This document shows positions 1-9,021 of a stretch of 32,973 nucleotides of DNA, piece after piece. Position 1 is the stretch's first letter. Every line of letters begins with the position of its first letter. Below the pieces are notes generated by a model. It was not told the DNA's origin and did no database searches. It saw nothing but the letters and a program-made list of their open reading frames with translations. The position numbers and the translations under genes are program-made. Source of the stretch: a bacterium (GTDB taxonomy: Bacteria > Planctomycetota > Planctomycetia > Planctomycetales > Planctomycetaceae); assembly GCA_016124895.1 (NCBI GenBank), contig WGMU01000146.1:1-32973 (forward strand), read 5' to 3'.

Positions 1-19
1 ACTGGCTCAAGGGATTGCG

Positions 20-1066
<1,047 letters not shown>

Positions 1067-1996
1067 GGAAATCTCACGGATTTCCCGGCTGGAGATTCGG
1101 GCGCGGCGGATCGTTGAAGGCTTCCTTTCCGGTCTGCACCGCAGTCCGTACTTCGGCCAGTCGATCGAATTCGTCCAGCACCGCGAGTACACGCCCGGTG
1201 ACGACGTCCGTCATATCGACTGGAAAGTCTGGTCGAAGACGGATCAGTTCTTCATCAAGCAGTACGAAGAGGAAACGAATCTCCGCACGACGCTGCTGGT
1301 CGACGTCTCACAGTCGATGCAGTTCGGCTCGGGCTCGATGACCAAGTACGACTACGGCTGCACAATCGCCGCCGCGCTGGCCTACCTGCTGCTGCGTCAG
1401 CAGGACGCCGTCGGCTTGGTCGCGTTTGACGAAGCGATTCTGAAACGCGTCCAGCACCAGAGTCGCCACACTCACCTGAACGCGCTGCTGGCGGCGCTCG
1501 ACACACAGAAGCCGCAGAAGAAGACGGACATCCTGGGCATCATGCGGCAGGTCGCCGAGGAACAGACACGGCGCGGACTGATCGTGTTGATCTCGGACCT
1601 GTTCGTGCCGCGAGCCGGCTTGTTCAAGGGCCTGGAGCTGCTGCGTTTCCGCGGCCACGACGTCCTGCTGTTCCACGTCCTCGACGACCAGGAACTCGAC
1701 TTCAACTACTCCGGCACGACAAAGTTCGAGGGCATGGAAGCGGCGGGCGATCTGGTCTGCGACCCGCGTTCACTCCGCGAGGGCTACCTCGAAGCGATGG
1801 AAGCGTACCTCGCCGAACTGCGCCGCTTCTGCTCGGCAGGCCGGATCGACTACCAGACCATCCGCACCAGCGAACACCTCGACGCGGCGCTCGCCCACTA
1901 CCTCAACCACCGCGTCGGAATGCAGCACACGGGGAGACGATAAGAAATGAATCAAGAGCAACTCCCTGAGTCCTTCAGAACAACCAGCCGGTCATT

Positions 1997-2071
1997 GCAG
2001 CGCAAAGACGCGAAGTCGCAAAGATTCGCGAAGTCTTTGCGCTCCTCTGTGCCTTCGCGTCTTTGCGCTGC
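1997..2071. repeat. Inverted repeat of the CGCAAAGACGC type, copy 1
   Basis: The outer arms at 1997-2015 (GCAGCGCAAAGACGCGAAG) and 2053-2071 are perfect 19-nt reverse complements. A second, nested pair is CGCAAAGA at 2017-2024 with TCTTTGCG at 2034-2041. The element sits in the gap between the DUF58 gene and the BatA-VWA gene, 40 nt before the latter's ATG. A related copy lies in the next gap of the same operon (4406-4503). There is no U-run after it, so it is not a classic terminator. Repeats of this look are scattered through many environmental genomes, as I recall; I infer a dispersed non-coding repeat. Confidence 0.9.
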
Positions 2072-2111
2072 AGTCAGCCTGAATCCGCAGAAACTGATCT
2101 GGTAAACCCCA

Positions 2112-4382
2112 ATGGAAACCTGGATCGCGCAGCATTTTCTGAATCCGGCTTACGTGCTTGCGGGCACGGCGCTGGTGGCTGCGCCGATCATCATTCATCT
2201 GATCAACCGAATGCGGTATCGCCGTGTCGCGTTTGCCGCGATGGAGTTTCTGCTCGTCAGCCAGAAGCGGAACCGGCGGCGGGTGCTTATCGAGCAACTG
2301 CTGCTTCTGCTGCTGCGGATTCTGATCGTGCTGGCGATCGTCGCGCTCATCGCGCGGCTGGTGCTTGATCCGTCAGAACTGAGCCTCTTCCAGGGAGCGC
2401 AGTCGCATCACGTCGTGCTGCTCGACGATTCCGGCTCGATGCGGGACCGGCTGGACGAGGGCACCGCGTTCGATGCCGGCATCGAGATGGTCAAGAAGCT
2501 GGTCGCGGAAGGCTCGCGGCGACCGGGCACGCAGAAGTTCACGCTGATCCGCCTTTCGCAGCCGGACCAGCCGCTGTTCACGCAGCGCGGCGTCGACGAA
2601 GCGTTTCTGGTGGAACTCGACACGAAGCTGCGCAACGCCGAGTGCTCGCATCAGTCGCTCAGCCTGCCGTCCGGGTTTGACGGAGCCCGCAATGTCCTGC
2701 TCGAAGACCGGGCGACGATCCGGTATCTGCACGTGATCTCGGACTTCCGCAACAGCGACTGGCAGGACCAGCAGTCGCTCGGCCGAACCGTCCGCGAACT
2801 CGACTCAGCAGGCGTGACGATCAACTTCGTCAAAACGGTCGGACGCCGGAATCAGAATCTGGGGATCACCTCGCTGACCGGCGACGTCCAGGTGGCCTCG
2901 GCGGGCGTTCCGGTCCGGCTGACGGTCGCCGTTAAGAACTTCAGCGATCAGGTCACGTCGAACGTCGCGCTGCGAGTCGTCCAGGACGGGCAGAAGCTGC
3001 CGCTGGCGGTCAACTTCGACAAAGTCGAAGCCGGCGTCGAGGTCACGCAGGACTTTGACCTGACGTTCGACTCGCCGGGCCGGCACCGGGTTGATGTCGC
3101 GCTGCCGGCGGACTCGTTGAACGGTGACAACGAGCGGTTCCTGTCCGTCGAGGTTTCGCCGGTCAACCGCGTGCTGATCATCGAAGGCAACCCGGAAAAC
3201 GACGAAGGCGAGTACCTCGTCGACGCGCTGGCTGCCGATCCGGGCATCACGGGTTATTCGCCGCAGTTGGAAACCGTTGACTTTCTGCGGCGGCGGTCGC
3301 TGGACGAGTTCCAGTCCATCTTCCTGCTGAACGTGTCCGACATGCCCGACGACGCACTGGCCCCGCTGGAAGATTACGTGCGAGCAGGCGGCGGTCTGGC
3401 CTGGTTCCTCGGCGACGTCATCCGTCCGACGTTCTACATCTCGAAGCTGTACGCGGACGGCGAGGGTTTGTTCCCTGTCAAATTGAGCGTCGTCTCGGCC
3501 CAGACGAACTCGTCCGCTCTCGAAGGCGGACCCGACACCATCTTCGCCGATGTGTCGATCTTCGAGGTCTTTCAGGGGCAGGAGAACCCGTTTACCGAGC
3601 TGACTCGCGTGTTCGAGTACTTCCCTGTCGCGGAAGACTGGGAAAAGGACGACCAGCGGCGCGGCGACTCCGTGCAGACGATCGCCCGGCTGACGAACCG
3701 CGACCCGATTGCGTTTTCGTCGACATACGGAGCTGGCCAGGTCGTCACGTTTCTGACGAGCTGCGGACCGCGATGGAACAACTGGGCGCGGTATCCGAGC
3801 TTCGTCGCGATGATGCTCGATCTGGAAAAGTTCATCGCCCGTCGCGACCGCGTGCTCGAACGCCGCATCGTTGGCGAACCGATCGACCTGACGATCGATC
3901 CGAATCAGTTTCTGGACGAAGTCGAAATTACCGGCCCGGACGCGACCGGCAACGTGGTCACTCGATTGAAGGCCGCTCCGCCACGCAAGGCGAACGGTGA
4001 CTCCGGGCAACCCGACGGAGGCTCGTCAGGCGGCAGCGCGACGATCGCCGAACAACTCAAGGCAACGTTCCGCGACACCGACACACCCGGCATTTATCAG
4101 GTCCGGCTGCTCGATCAGAATCAGTCGCCGATCGACCGCTGGATCACGTTCAACGTTCCCGTGGCCGAAAGCGAACTCGAACTGGCACCGACCGAATTGA
4201 TCCGCAAGCAGATCGGCGACAACCTCGACGTCCAGATCCAGGAACCGGGCGAATTCGCCTGGATCGCCGGTCGAGACGCCGGCCAGGAAGTCCGCCTCTG
4301 GCTGCTGATCGCTCTGGTCGTCTTCCTGTTCGGTGAGCAACTGCTGGGCTACCGACTGAGTTTTCACACACGAGGAAGCTGA
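2112..4382 (+). CDS. BatA-domain VWA membrane protein
   Basis: The 756-residue protein opens with the BatA (aerotolerance-type) N-terminal domain. One helix lies at about 15-31 (VLAGTALVAAPIIIHLI), followed by the MRYRRVAFAAMEFLL segment, then a second helix at about 62-83. A VWA domain follows, with the metal-site strand VVLLDDSGSM at 101-110. The long middle part is probably extracytoplasmic, and a final helix sits near the C-terminus (LWLLIALVVFLFGEQLL). Such proteins are the membrane partners of MoxR/DUF58. The ATG at 2112 is not preceded by a convincing Shine-Dalgarno sequence; a repeat occupies the upstream gap. The gene is third in the operon. Length is greater than that of classical BatA/BatB but agrees with the large planctomycete type. 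The exact function is unknown. Confidence 0.92.
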   Translation: METWIAQHFLNPAYVLAGTALVAAPIIIHLINRMRYRRVAFAAMEFLLVSQKRNRRRVLIEQLLLLLLRILIVLAIVALIARLVLDPSELSLFQGAQSHHVVLLDDSGSMRDRLDEGTAFDAGIEMVKKLVAEGSRRPGTQKFTLIRLSQPDQPLFTQRGVDEAFLVELDTKLRNAECSHQSLSLPSGFDGARNVLLEDRATIRYLHVISDFRNSDWQDQQSLGRTVRELDSAGVTINFVKTVGRRNQNLGITSLTGDVQVASAGVPVRLTVAVKNFSDQVTSNVALRVVQDGQKLPLAVNFDKVEAGVEVTQDFDLTFDSPGRHRVDVALPADSLNGDNERFLSVEVSPVNRVLIIEGNPENDEGEYLVDALAADPGITGYSPQLETVDFLRRRSLDEFQSIFLLNVSDMPDDALAPLEDYVRAGGGLAWFLGDVIRPTFYISKLYADGEGLFPVKLSVVSAQTNSSALEGGPDTIFADVSIFEVFQGQENPFTELTRVFEYFPVAEDWEKDDQRRGDSVQTIARLTNRDPIAFSSTYGAGQVVTFLTSCGPRWNNWARYPSFVAMMLDLEKFIARRDRVLERRIVGEPIDLTIDPNQFLDEVEITGPDATGNVVTRLKAAPPRKANGDSGQPDGGSSGGSATIAEQLKATFRDTDTPGIYQVRLLDQNQSPIDRWITFNVPVAESELELAPTELIRKQIGDNLDVQIQEPGEFAWIAGRDAGQEVRLWLLIALVVFLFGEQLLGYRLSFHTRGS

Positions 4383-4405
4383 CCGTGCTTTTCAATTCTG
4401 ACATT

Positions 4406-4503
4406 GCAGCGCAAAGACGCAGAGACGCAGAGATTCGCAAAGAGAAATGCGGATTGTTTCGTTCATCTTTGCGTTCCTTTGCTTCTTCGCGACTTTGCGC
4501 TGC
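4406..4503. repeat. Inverted repeat of the CGCAAAGACGC type, copy 2
   Basis: The arm GCAGCGCAAAGACGC at 4406-4420 pairs with GCGACTTTGCGCTGC at 4489-4503, 14 of 15 positions matching. The first 15 nt of the 5' arm are identical to copy 1 at 1997. Internal motifs GCAGAGACGCAGAGATTCGC and TCATCTTTGCGTTCCTTTGC are degenerate versions of the same theme. The element lies 23 nt after the stop of the BatA-VWA gene, and its 3' half would be read as coding if the next gene were started at the ATG at 4447. Two copies in consecutive gaps of one operon suggest independent insertion or local duplication. Confidence 0.87.
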
Positions 4504-4518
4504 CGACTGAAACTGGTT

Positions 4519-7050
4519 GTGAACCTGGTGGAATCGATTCTCACATCTCTGATCCTCGCACAGTCCGGGACGTCGGCGTTTCGGGCGGTGGAGTACGACT
4601 TGCCGGAGACGCCGCTGCAGTGGCTGATTTATGCCGGCGGGTTTGCTCTGCTGGCGCTGATCGGGCTGCGTGTGCAGTTCAAGGATACCGCCGAGCTGAG
4701 GCCGTTCTGGCGGGCATGGCTAATGCTGCTGCGCGTCGCGGTGCTCGTCGGGATCGCAACGATCGCTCTGAATCCGCAGGAGCGGACGCAGAAGATGGCA
4801 TTTCGACCGTCACAGGTCGCGGTTCTCGTCGACCGCTCGCTGTCGATGCAGTTTCCGGAGAGTACGCCGGTCGGTGTTTCATCTGATCCAGACTCGCCCG
4901 CCGCCAAAGGCCGGACGCGGGCCGAGGCCGTGCAGAGTCTGCTCGCCGATTCCGGCTTCGTTGACGAACTGCGGAAGAGCCACAACGTCAGCATCTACTC
5001 GTTCGACGCGGCGCTGAACGGGCCACACCAGGTTCTGCGGTCGCTCGATCCGCGGGCACAAACAGCGGGCAGTCCGATTGCGAAACCTTCCGCATCCGGC
5101 AGTGACGAGACGGCGAACAGCGAAAGCACTGGCGAAATATCAGGCCAGACAAACTCCGCCGCGCCGAGCGAAGACTGGGCAACAATCGTCGATCCAACCG
5201 GGCTTGAAACGCGGCTCGGAGAATCGTTGCTCGATCTCATTCGGCAGGTCAGCGATCCGTCGCTGTCCGGCATCGTGGTCATCGGCGACGGAGCCTGGAA
5301 CGCGGGTGTCGATCCGCAGTCGGCGATCGAACTCGCACGATCATCGAAGACAAAGCTGATCACCGTCGGCGTCGGCAGTACCGATCAGCCGGTCAATGTG
5401 CAGATCGCAAATCTGCAGGCCCCGAGCGACGTGCAGGCCGGCGACGCGTTCGAGATCGCGGCCTTCATCCAGGCTCAGGGACTCTCGGGTCGTACCGCGC
5501 TGGTCGAGTTGCTCGGCAAGCCGGAAGATGTCGACGGCCAGGCCAGCCCGCTCGGATCGACGGAAGTGATTCTCGGTGAGGACGGCGTGCCGGTCAGAGT
5601 GCCGTTCGAGCAGCTTCAGAATCAGGCGGGTTCGTGGGAGTACTTCGTCCGCGTGAAGCCGCAGGACCGCGTGCTGGAACTCAGCGAAGGCGACAACGAA
5701 CGCCGCAAGTCGGTCAACATCGTCGATCGTAAAACGCGAGTGCTCATCCTGGCCGGCGGACCGATGCGCGATTACCGCTTCGTTCGCAACATGCTCTATC
5801 GGCACGCGGCGATTCAAACAGACGTCTGGCTGCAGTCGGCGGATTCGACCGGAGCAGTCAGCCAGGAATCGAACAAGCTGCTCAGTGCGTTTCCGAAAAC
5901 GAAGGAAGAGCTGTTCGAGTACGACGTTGTTGTCGCGTTCGACCCGGACTGGTCGAAGCTCAACACCGACCAGATCAATCTGCTCCGCGAGTGGGTGTTC
6001 GCTCAGGCCGGCGGGCTGCTGCTGGTTGCTGGCGACGTTTACACGCCGGACGTCGCCACCGAACCGTCGCTTGATGGGTTGCGCGAGCTGTACCCGGTCG
6101 TGCTGAGTTCGTACGTGCCGGACTTCGGCAATGAACGAGCGGCGACGCAGGCGTGGCCGCTGGAGTTCACTCGCGAAGGTCGCGAAGCCGGCTTCCTGCA
6201 TGTGACCGACGACCCGGTGACTTCAGCCGATGTCTGGAACGAGTTCTCCGGCGTGTACTCATCGTATCCGACCAGCGGGGCAAAAGCCGGAGCGACGGTT
6301 TATGCGAGGTTCTCCGATCCGCGGACGCAGACCGGCTTCGGTCTGCCGGTGCTGCTGGCGTCACAGTATTACGGAGCGGGCCGCGTGCTCTATCTCGGCA
6401 GTCCGGAGATCTGGCGACTGCGGACGATCGACGAGGTCTATTACGACCGCTTCTGGACGAAAGCGATTCGTGAAGTCGGCCAGGCTCGACTGAAGCGCGG
6501 CAACAATCGCGGCACGCTGCTGCTCGAACGCACGCAGTACGTGCGCGGCCAGACGGTTCGCGTGCGGGCGCAACTGCTGAACCCGCAGTTCGAGCCGCTG
6601 GTCGCTCCGTCGATCACCGCCGAGGTGTACGATCCCGATGGTCGCCCGATGCTGCCGCCGCTGACACTGCAGCGTGATGAGAACCGCGAAGGCCAGTTCG
6701 TCGGCAGCTTCCGCGTCGGCGCGTCCGGCGTGTGGCGTATTGAACTGCCGATTCCGCAGTCAACGGACGCGCTGACCGAGAAGCTCGACGTCGTGCTGCC
6801 GAGTCTCGAAACCGACAACGCCCGCCAGAACGCGCAACTGCTGCGGCTGATCGCCAGTGAAACCGGCGGCGAGTATTTCGCGATCAACGAAGCCGCAGTC
6901 GAAGTCCCGAAGCGGCTGCCGAACCGCGGCGAGGAATTCCAGATCGACCAGCAGCTCAGAACGCTGTGGGACCGCCAGTGGCTGCTGTACCTGCTGGCCG
7001 GCCTGCTGTCCGTCGAGTGGCTGACGCGGAAGTTACTCAAGCTGGCGTGA
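4519..7050 (+). CDS. Large VWA / GATase-like membrane protein (Bat operon)
   Basis: This protein has N-terminal helices (WLIYAGGFALLALIGL and the later LMLLRVAVLVGIATIAL). A VWA domain follows, with metal-site strand VAVLVDRSLSMQF, then a beta-rich region. A class-I-glutamine-amidotransferase-like segment comes next (RVLILAGGPMRDYRFV to WVFAQAGGLLLVAGD). A last helix sits at the extreme C-terminus (WLLYLLAGLLSVEWL). This architecture matches the second large VWA partner of planctomycete MoxR operons. The open frame begins at an ATG at 4447, but that ATG lies inside the repeat at 4406-4503. The GTG at 4519, giving 843 residues, or the GTG at 4528 is more plausible, although neither has a strong Shine-Dalgarno. 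It is the last gene of the operon. The domain call is good; the start is uncertain. Confidence 0.86.
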   Translation: MNLVESILTSLILAQSGTSAFRAVEYDLPETPLQWLIYAGGFALLALIGLRVQFKDTAELRPFWRAWLMLLRVAVLVGIATIALNPQERTQKMAFRPSQVAVLVDRSLSMQFPESTPVGVSSDPDSPAAKGRTRAEAVQSLLADSGFVDELRKSHNVSIYSFDAALNGPHQVLRSLDPRAQTAGSPIAKPSASGSDETANSESTGEISGQTNSAAPSEDWATIVDPTGLETRLGESLLDLIRQVSDPSLSGIVVIGDGAWNAGVDPQSAIELARSSKTKLITVGVGSTDQPVNVQIANLQAPSDVQAGDAFEIAAFIQAQGLSGRTALVELLGKPEDVDGQASPLGSTEVILGEDGVPVRVPFEQLQNQAGSWEYFVRVKPQDRVLELSEGDNERRKSVNIVDRKTRVLILAGGPMRDYRFVRNMLYRHAAIQTDVWLQSADSTGAVSQESNKLLSAFPKTKEELFEYDVVVAFDPDWSKLNTDQINLLREWVFAQAGGLLLVAGDVYTPDVATEPSLDGLRELYPVVLSSYVPDFGNERAATQAWPLEFTREGREAGFLHVTDDPVTSADVWNEFSGVYSSYPTSGAKAGATVYARFSDPRTQTGFGLPVLLASQYYGAGRVLYLGSPEIWRLRTIDEVYYDRFWTKAIREVGQARLKRGNNRGTLLLERTQYVRGQTVRVRAQLLNPQFEPLVAPSITAEVYDPDGRPMLPPLTLQRDENREGQFVGSFRVGASGVWRIELPIPQSTDALTEKLDVVLPSLETDNARQNAQLLRLIASETGGEYFAINEAAVEVPKRLPNRGEEFQIDQQLRTLWDRQWLLYLLAGLLSVEWLTRKLLKLA

Positions 7051-7410
7051 CGGACAGTATTGCAGTCCGCTCATCATTAGCAGAATGCCCGGCAGTTATA
7101 CATTGCCTGGCCCCTCTTCCTGGGTCGACAGGATCGCCTTGACGTCTGACGTTGCCAGAATACTGAAGTAGATACTCCACTGCAGAACAGCGCAGGAGGC
7201 TACCACGATTTCGGACAAGACCATCGCCGGACCAAAACTGGCAAGCATTGCGGCCCCATCGCAGGCTGCGGCCAGAGTGAGTAGCAGGGCTACCAGAAAT
7301 TGCCTGTTTTTCTGTGGGCCACGTCTTCATGTCTGCTTCTGTATGTGCGTGGCGCTGAGTCTGACTGAAGGGCAGCCACCCATCATTCGCAGCAGCGATC
7401 GGTCGCGCGT
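7051..7410. other. Convergent gap after the Bat operon
   Basis: This 360-nt stretch separates the convergent Bat operon and BON-protein gene. Near its start CGGAC (7054-7058) and GTCCG (7068-7072) can form a 5-bp hairpin, but no T-run follows, so I do not call a terminator. On the minus strand it holds a short open frame rich in hydrophobic residues, listed separately as a possible remnant. Nothing else is recognisable. Confidence 0.6.
7096..7326 (-). pseudogene. Possible remnant of a small membrane protein
   Basis: On the minus strand a frame from 7326 to the TAA at 7096-7098 reads as two hydrophobic stretches: FLVALLLTLAAACDGAAML and MVLSEIVVASCAVLQWSIYF. A short polar tail ending EEGPGNV follows. 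That pattern looks like a two-helix membrane protein rather than a random shadow. However, a TGA closes the frame at 7327-7329, and no ATG or GTG precedes the first hydrophobic stretch. The first ATG, at 7248, would give only 50 residues. It may therefore be a decayed gene, a gene with an unusual start (CTG), or chance. It lies downstream of and on the same strand as the BON gene. Low confidence. Confidence 0.25.
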
Positions 7411-8118
7411 CTACTTCGCAGCAACGGTCAGATCGTTCTGGACGCTGCGGACGCCGGCTTCCATGCGCAGGATGTTGGCGGCCAGTCGTGCAGCCTGAGC
7501 GGACGCGACTTCACCCGTCAGCGTGACCTGGCCGGCATCGCCGACCTGAATATCCACTCCGCGAAATGCCGGAGTCGTATCACCGAGCCGGGAAACTCGG
7601 GCAGACAGTGTGTTCATACGCCGCTCGACAGAACGAGTGACGTCAACAGAAGGACGCGGTGGCGCCGCAAATCCCAGCCTCAGCGACGGCCGGATCGTCG
7701 GCCGTGCTCCTGCGGACTGACCGAACCGGTTTTGATTGGTGTTGCCGCGATTGTTCTGCGTGGTCCGAAACTGGTTCGTGTTCCGACCCGTCGCAGTTGC
7801 TGGTGTCGTCTGTGCCGTACCCGTCGCGGTTGGAGCGTTTAACAGATTACTTGTCGCGAAACGTCCCGCGTTGGCCCCCAGAGCGCCAGCGATGTCACCG
7901 GATGTTGAGAACAGGTTCTGGCTCGTCAACTGCTGTCCTGCATTGGCCGCCGCAGGCTGCGTCGCCGCCGCGCCGCCCGCCTGTGAGCTGGTTGTCGTTC
8001 CGCTACCGCTATTACTTGTACCACCGGTCTGCTGAGCTTCGGCCAGCGAGGCAATGCTCGATACACAGACGGCTACGGCCAGTAGCCGAATCGCATTACG
8101 CAGGACGAACTTTGCCAT
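7411..8118 (-). CDS. Exported BON-domain protein
   Basis: The 235-residue product starts MAKFVLRNAIRLLAVAVCVSSIASLAEAQQ, a signal peptide with a likely cut after AEA. A low-complexity region rich in Ala, Thr, Gly, Asn and Gln follows (about 30-150). At the C-terminus lies a single BON domain, from about VERRMNTLSARVSRLG to the end, with the typical GQVTLTGEVASAQAARLAANILRMEAGVRSVQNDL pattern, too long to be chance. BON domains bind membranes or periplasmic partners and are found in OsmY and in secretin-associated proteins. I chose the ATG at 8118, preceded by AAAAGG, over an ATG 30 nt upstream because it places the signal peptide at the N-terminus. The gene follows a small membrane-protein gene on the same strand and is divergent from the secretin gene. 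The role is unknown. Confidence 0.88.
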   Translation of the reverse strand: MAKFVLRNAIRLLAVAVCVSSIASLAEAQQTGGTSNSGSGTTTSSQAGGAAATQPAAANAGQQLTSQNLFSTSGDIAGALGANAGRFATSNLLNAPTATGTAQTTPATATGRNTNQFRTTQNNRGNTNQNRFGQSAGARPTIRPSLRLGFAAPPRPSVDVTRSVERRMNTLSARVSRLGDTTPAFRGVDIQVGDAGQVTLTGEVASAQAARLAANILRMEAGVRSVQNDLTVAAK

Positions 8119-8285
8119 GTCAGGATGCCTTTTCGCTGAAACCGCCACGGATCAAGTGACGCACAAAACTGCGATCCAGCCGCGACTTTAACAAACCCAT
8201 CCGGCTGGACCAGTCGGCAAGGATACCACCAGTACTGAGCCAGACGGAACTCTTTCCACAGCCTGACGCCGCGTTCATGGTCCGT

Positions 8286-8681
8286 TCAGTGAGTTGCCAG
8301 GTCAACGTCCGTGCGAACGGCTGTGGCTACGTTGCCGACAGAGTTTGCCCGACCCTTTCGACACTTCACCAGCGACAGATGGCGACTATGAATCCGCCGC
8401 GCAGACACGTGACGATCCAGCCGTCGCTCAACAGAAGGGGACGACTGTGAACGTGACTTTGTCGGAGACGCATCCAGCCGCTTAATCTGCAGCGTCGCTG
8501 CCTGATGCGTCAGCCCCAGAAGACCGAGCAGACCAATCAAACCGCTCTGCAGCATGACAATGTCGACACCCGCCGACAGCGTCTGTCCGAAATACAGGCC
8601 GATCAGAAACATACTGAGACCCGGAATGACACAGTGAATCGTGGCGAGCCGGCGTTCAGGTGCAGGAAGTGAAATGCTCAT
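8286..8681 (-). CDS. Small two-helix membrane protein with basic tail
   Basis: The 131-residue product has two predicted membrane helices at about residues 14-34 (TIHCVIPGLSMFLIGLYFGQT) and 40-57 (DIVMLQSGLIGLLGLLGL). After them comes a long arginine- and serine-rich tail of about 70 residues. The start was set at the ATG at 8681 because GGAG at 8688-8691 lies 6 nt upstream; an in-frame ATG two codons earlier overlaps that site. I do not recognise the family. The tail has less G/C at third codon positions than its neighbours, so the reading frame may have been extended by a lost stop or a frameshift. The gene is upstream of and codirectional with the BON gene (167-nt gap). The helices are believable; the tail is less so. 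Confidence 0.6.
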   Translation of the reverse strand: MSISLPAPERRLATIHCVIPGLSMFLIGLYFGQTLSAGVDIVMLQSGLIGLLGLLGLTHQAATLQIKRLDASPTKSRSQSSPSVERRLDRHVSARRIHSRHLSLVKCRKGRANSVGNVATAVRTDVDLATH

Positions 8682-9021
8682 GGTCATCTCCAGCAGAAAT
8701 GTTAAGTCACGCCTTGTGACTTGAGTCGAATGCCGCAAACCTGGAGTGAAAACAACAACCGGTCAAAAGCCTCCCGGTAAAAAGCGCCACGCCCAAGCAG
8801 AGTGACACACCTGATTCTTTTGCTGCATCAACTGTAAGGCTTGTGCCGATAAGTCCGATGATGCCGATACTCCGGTCGGGCTGCGCGGATTGGCGCGCGG
8901 ACTGGCTTCGACCGGCTCTGCCGTCACAGGCTCGATGGCACGACACGAAACTCAGGGGGAATCTGATGCCTTCCGGCTGCCACGGCGTCAGATTTCAGCA
9001 AGGCATGGAGGCCTGCTCGCG
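8682..9021. other. Divergent intergenic region
   Basis: This 340-nt stretch lies between a minus-strand membrane-protein gene and the plus-strand secretin gene, so promoters for both should be here, by inference. I could not find a convincing -35/-10 pair. Near the right end GGAGG at 9007-9011 is the secretin gene's ribosome-binding site. An in-frame upstream extension of the secretin frame starts at an ATG at 8890, but it lacks signal-peptide character and I treat it as non-coding. Confidence 0.6.

Noticed and set aside
2805-4010. A 401-codon minus-strand frame opposite the BatA-VWA gene
   Set aside because: No motif, signal peptide or ribosome-binding site; composition is that of a shadow.
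8120-8305. A 61-codon minus-strand frame ending just before the BON gene
   Set aside because: It overlaps the end of the membrane-protein gene, has no pattern, and its stop merely falls next to the BON start.
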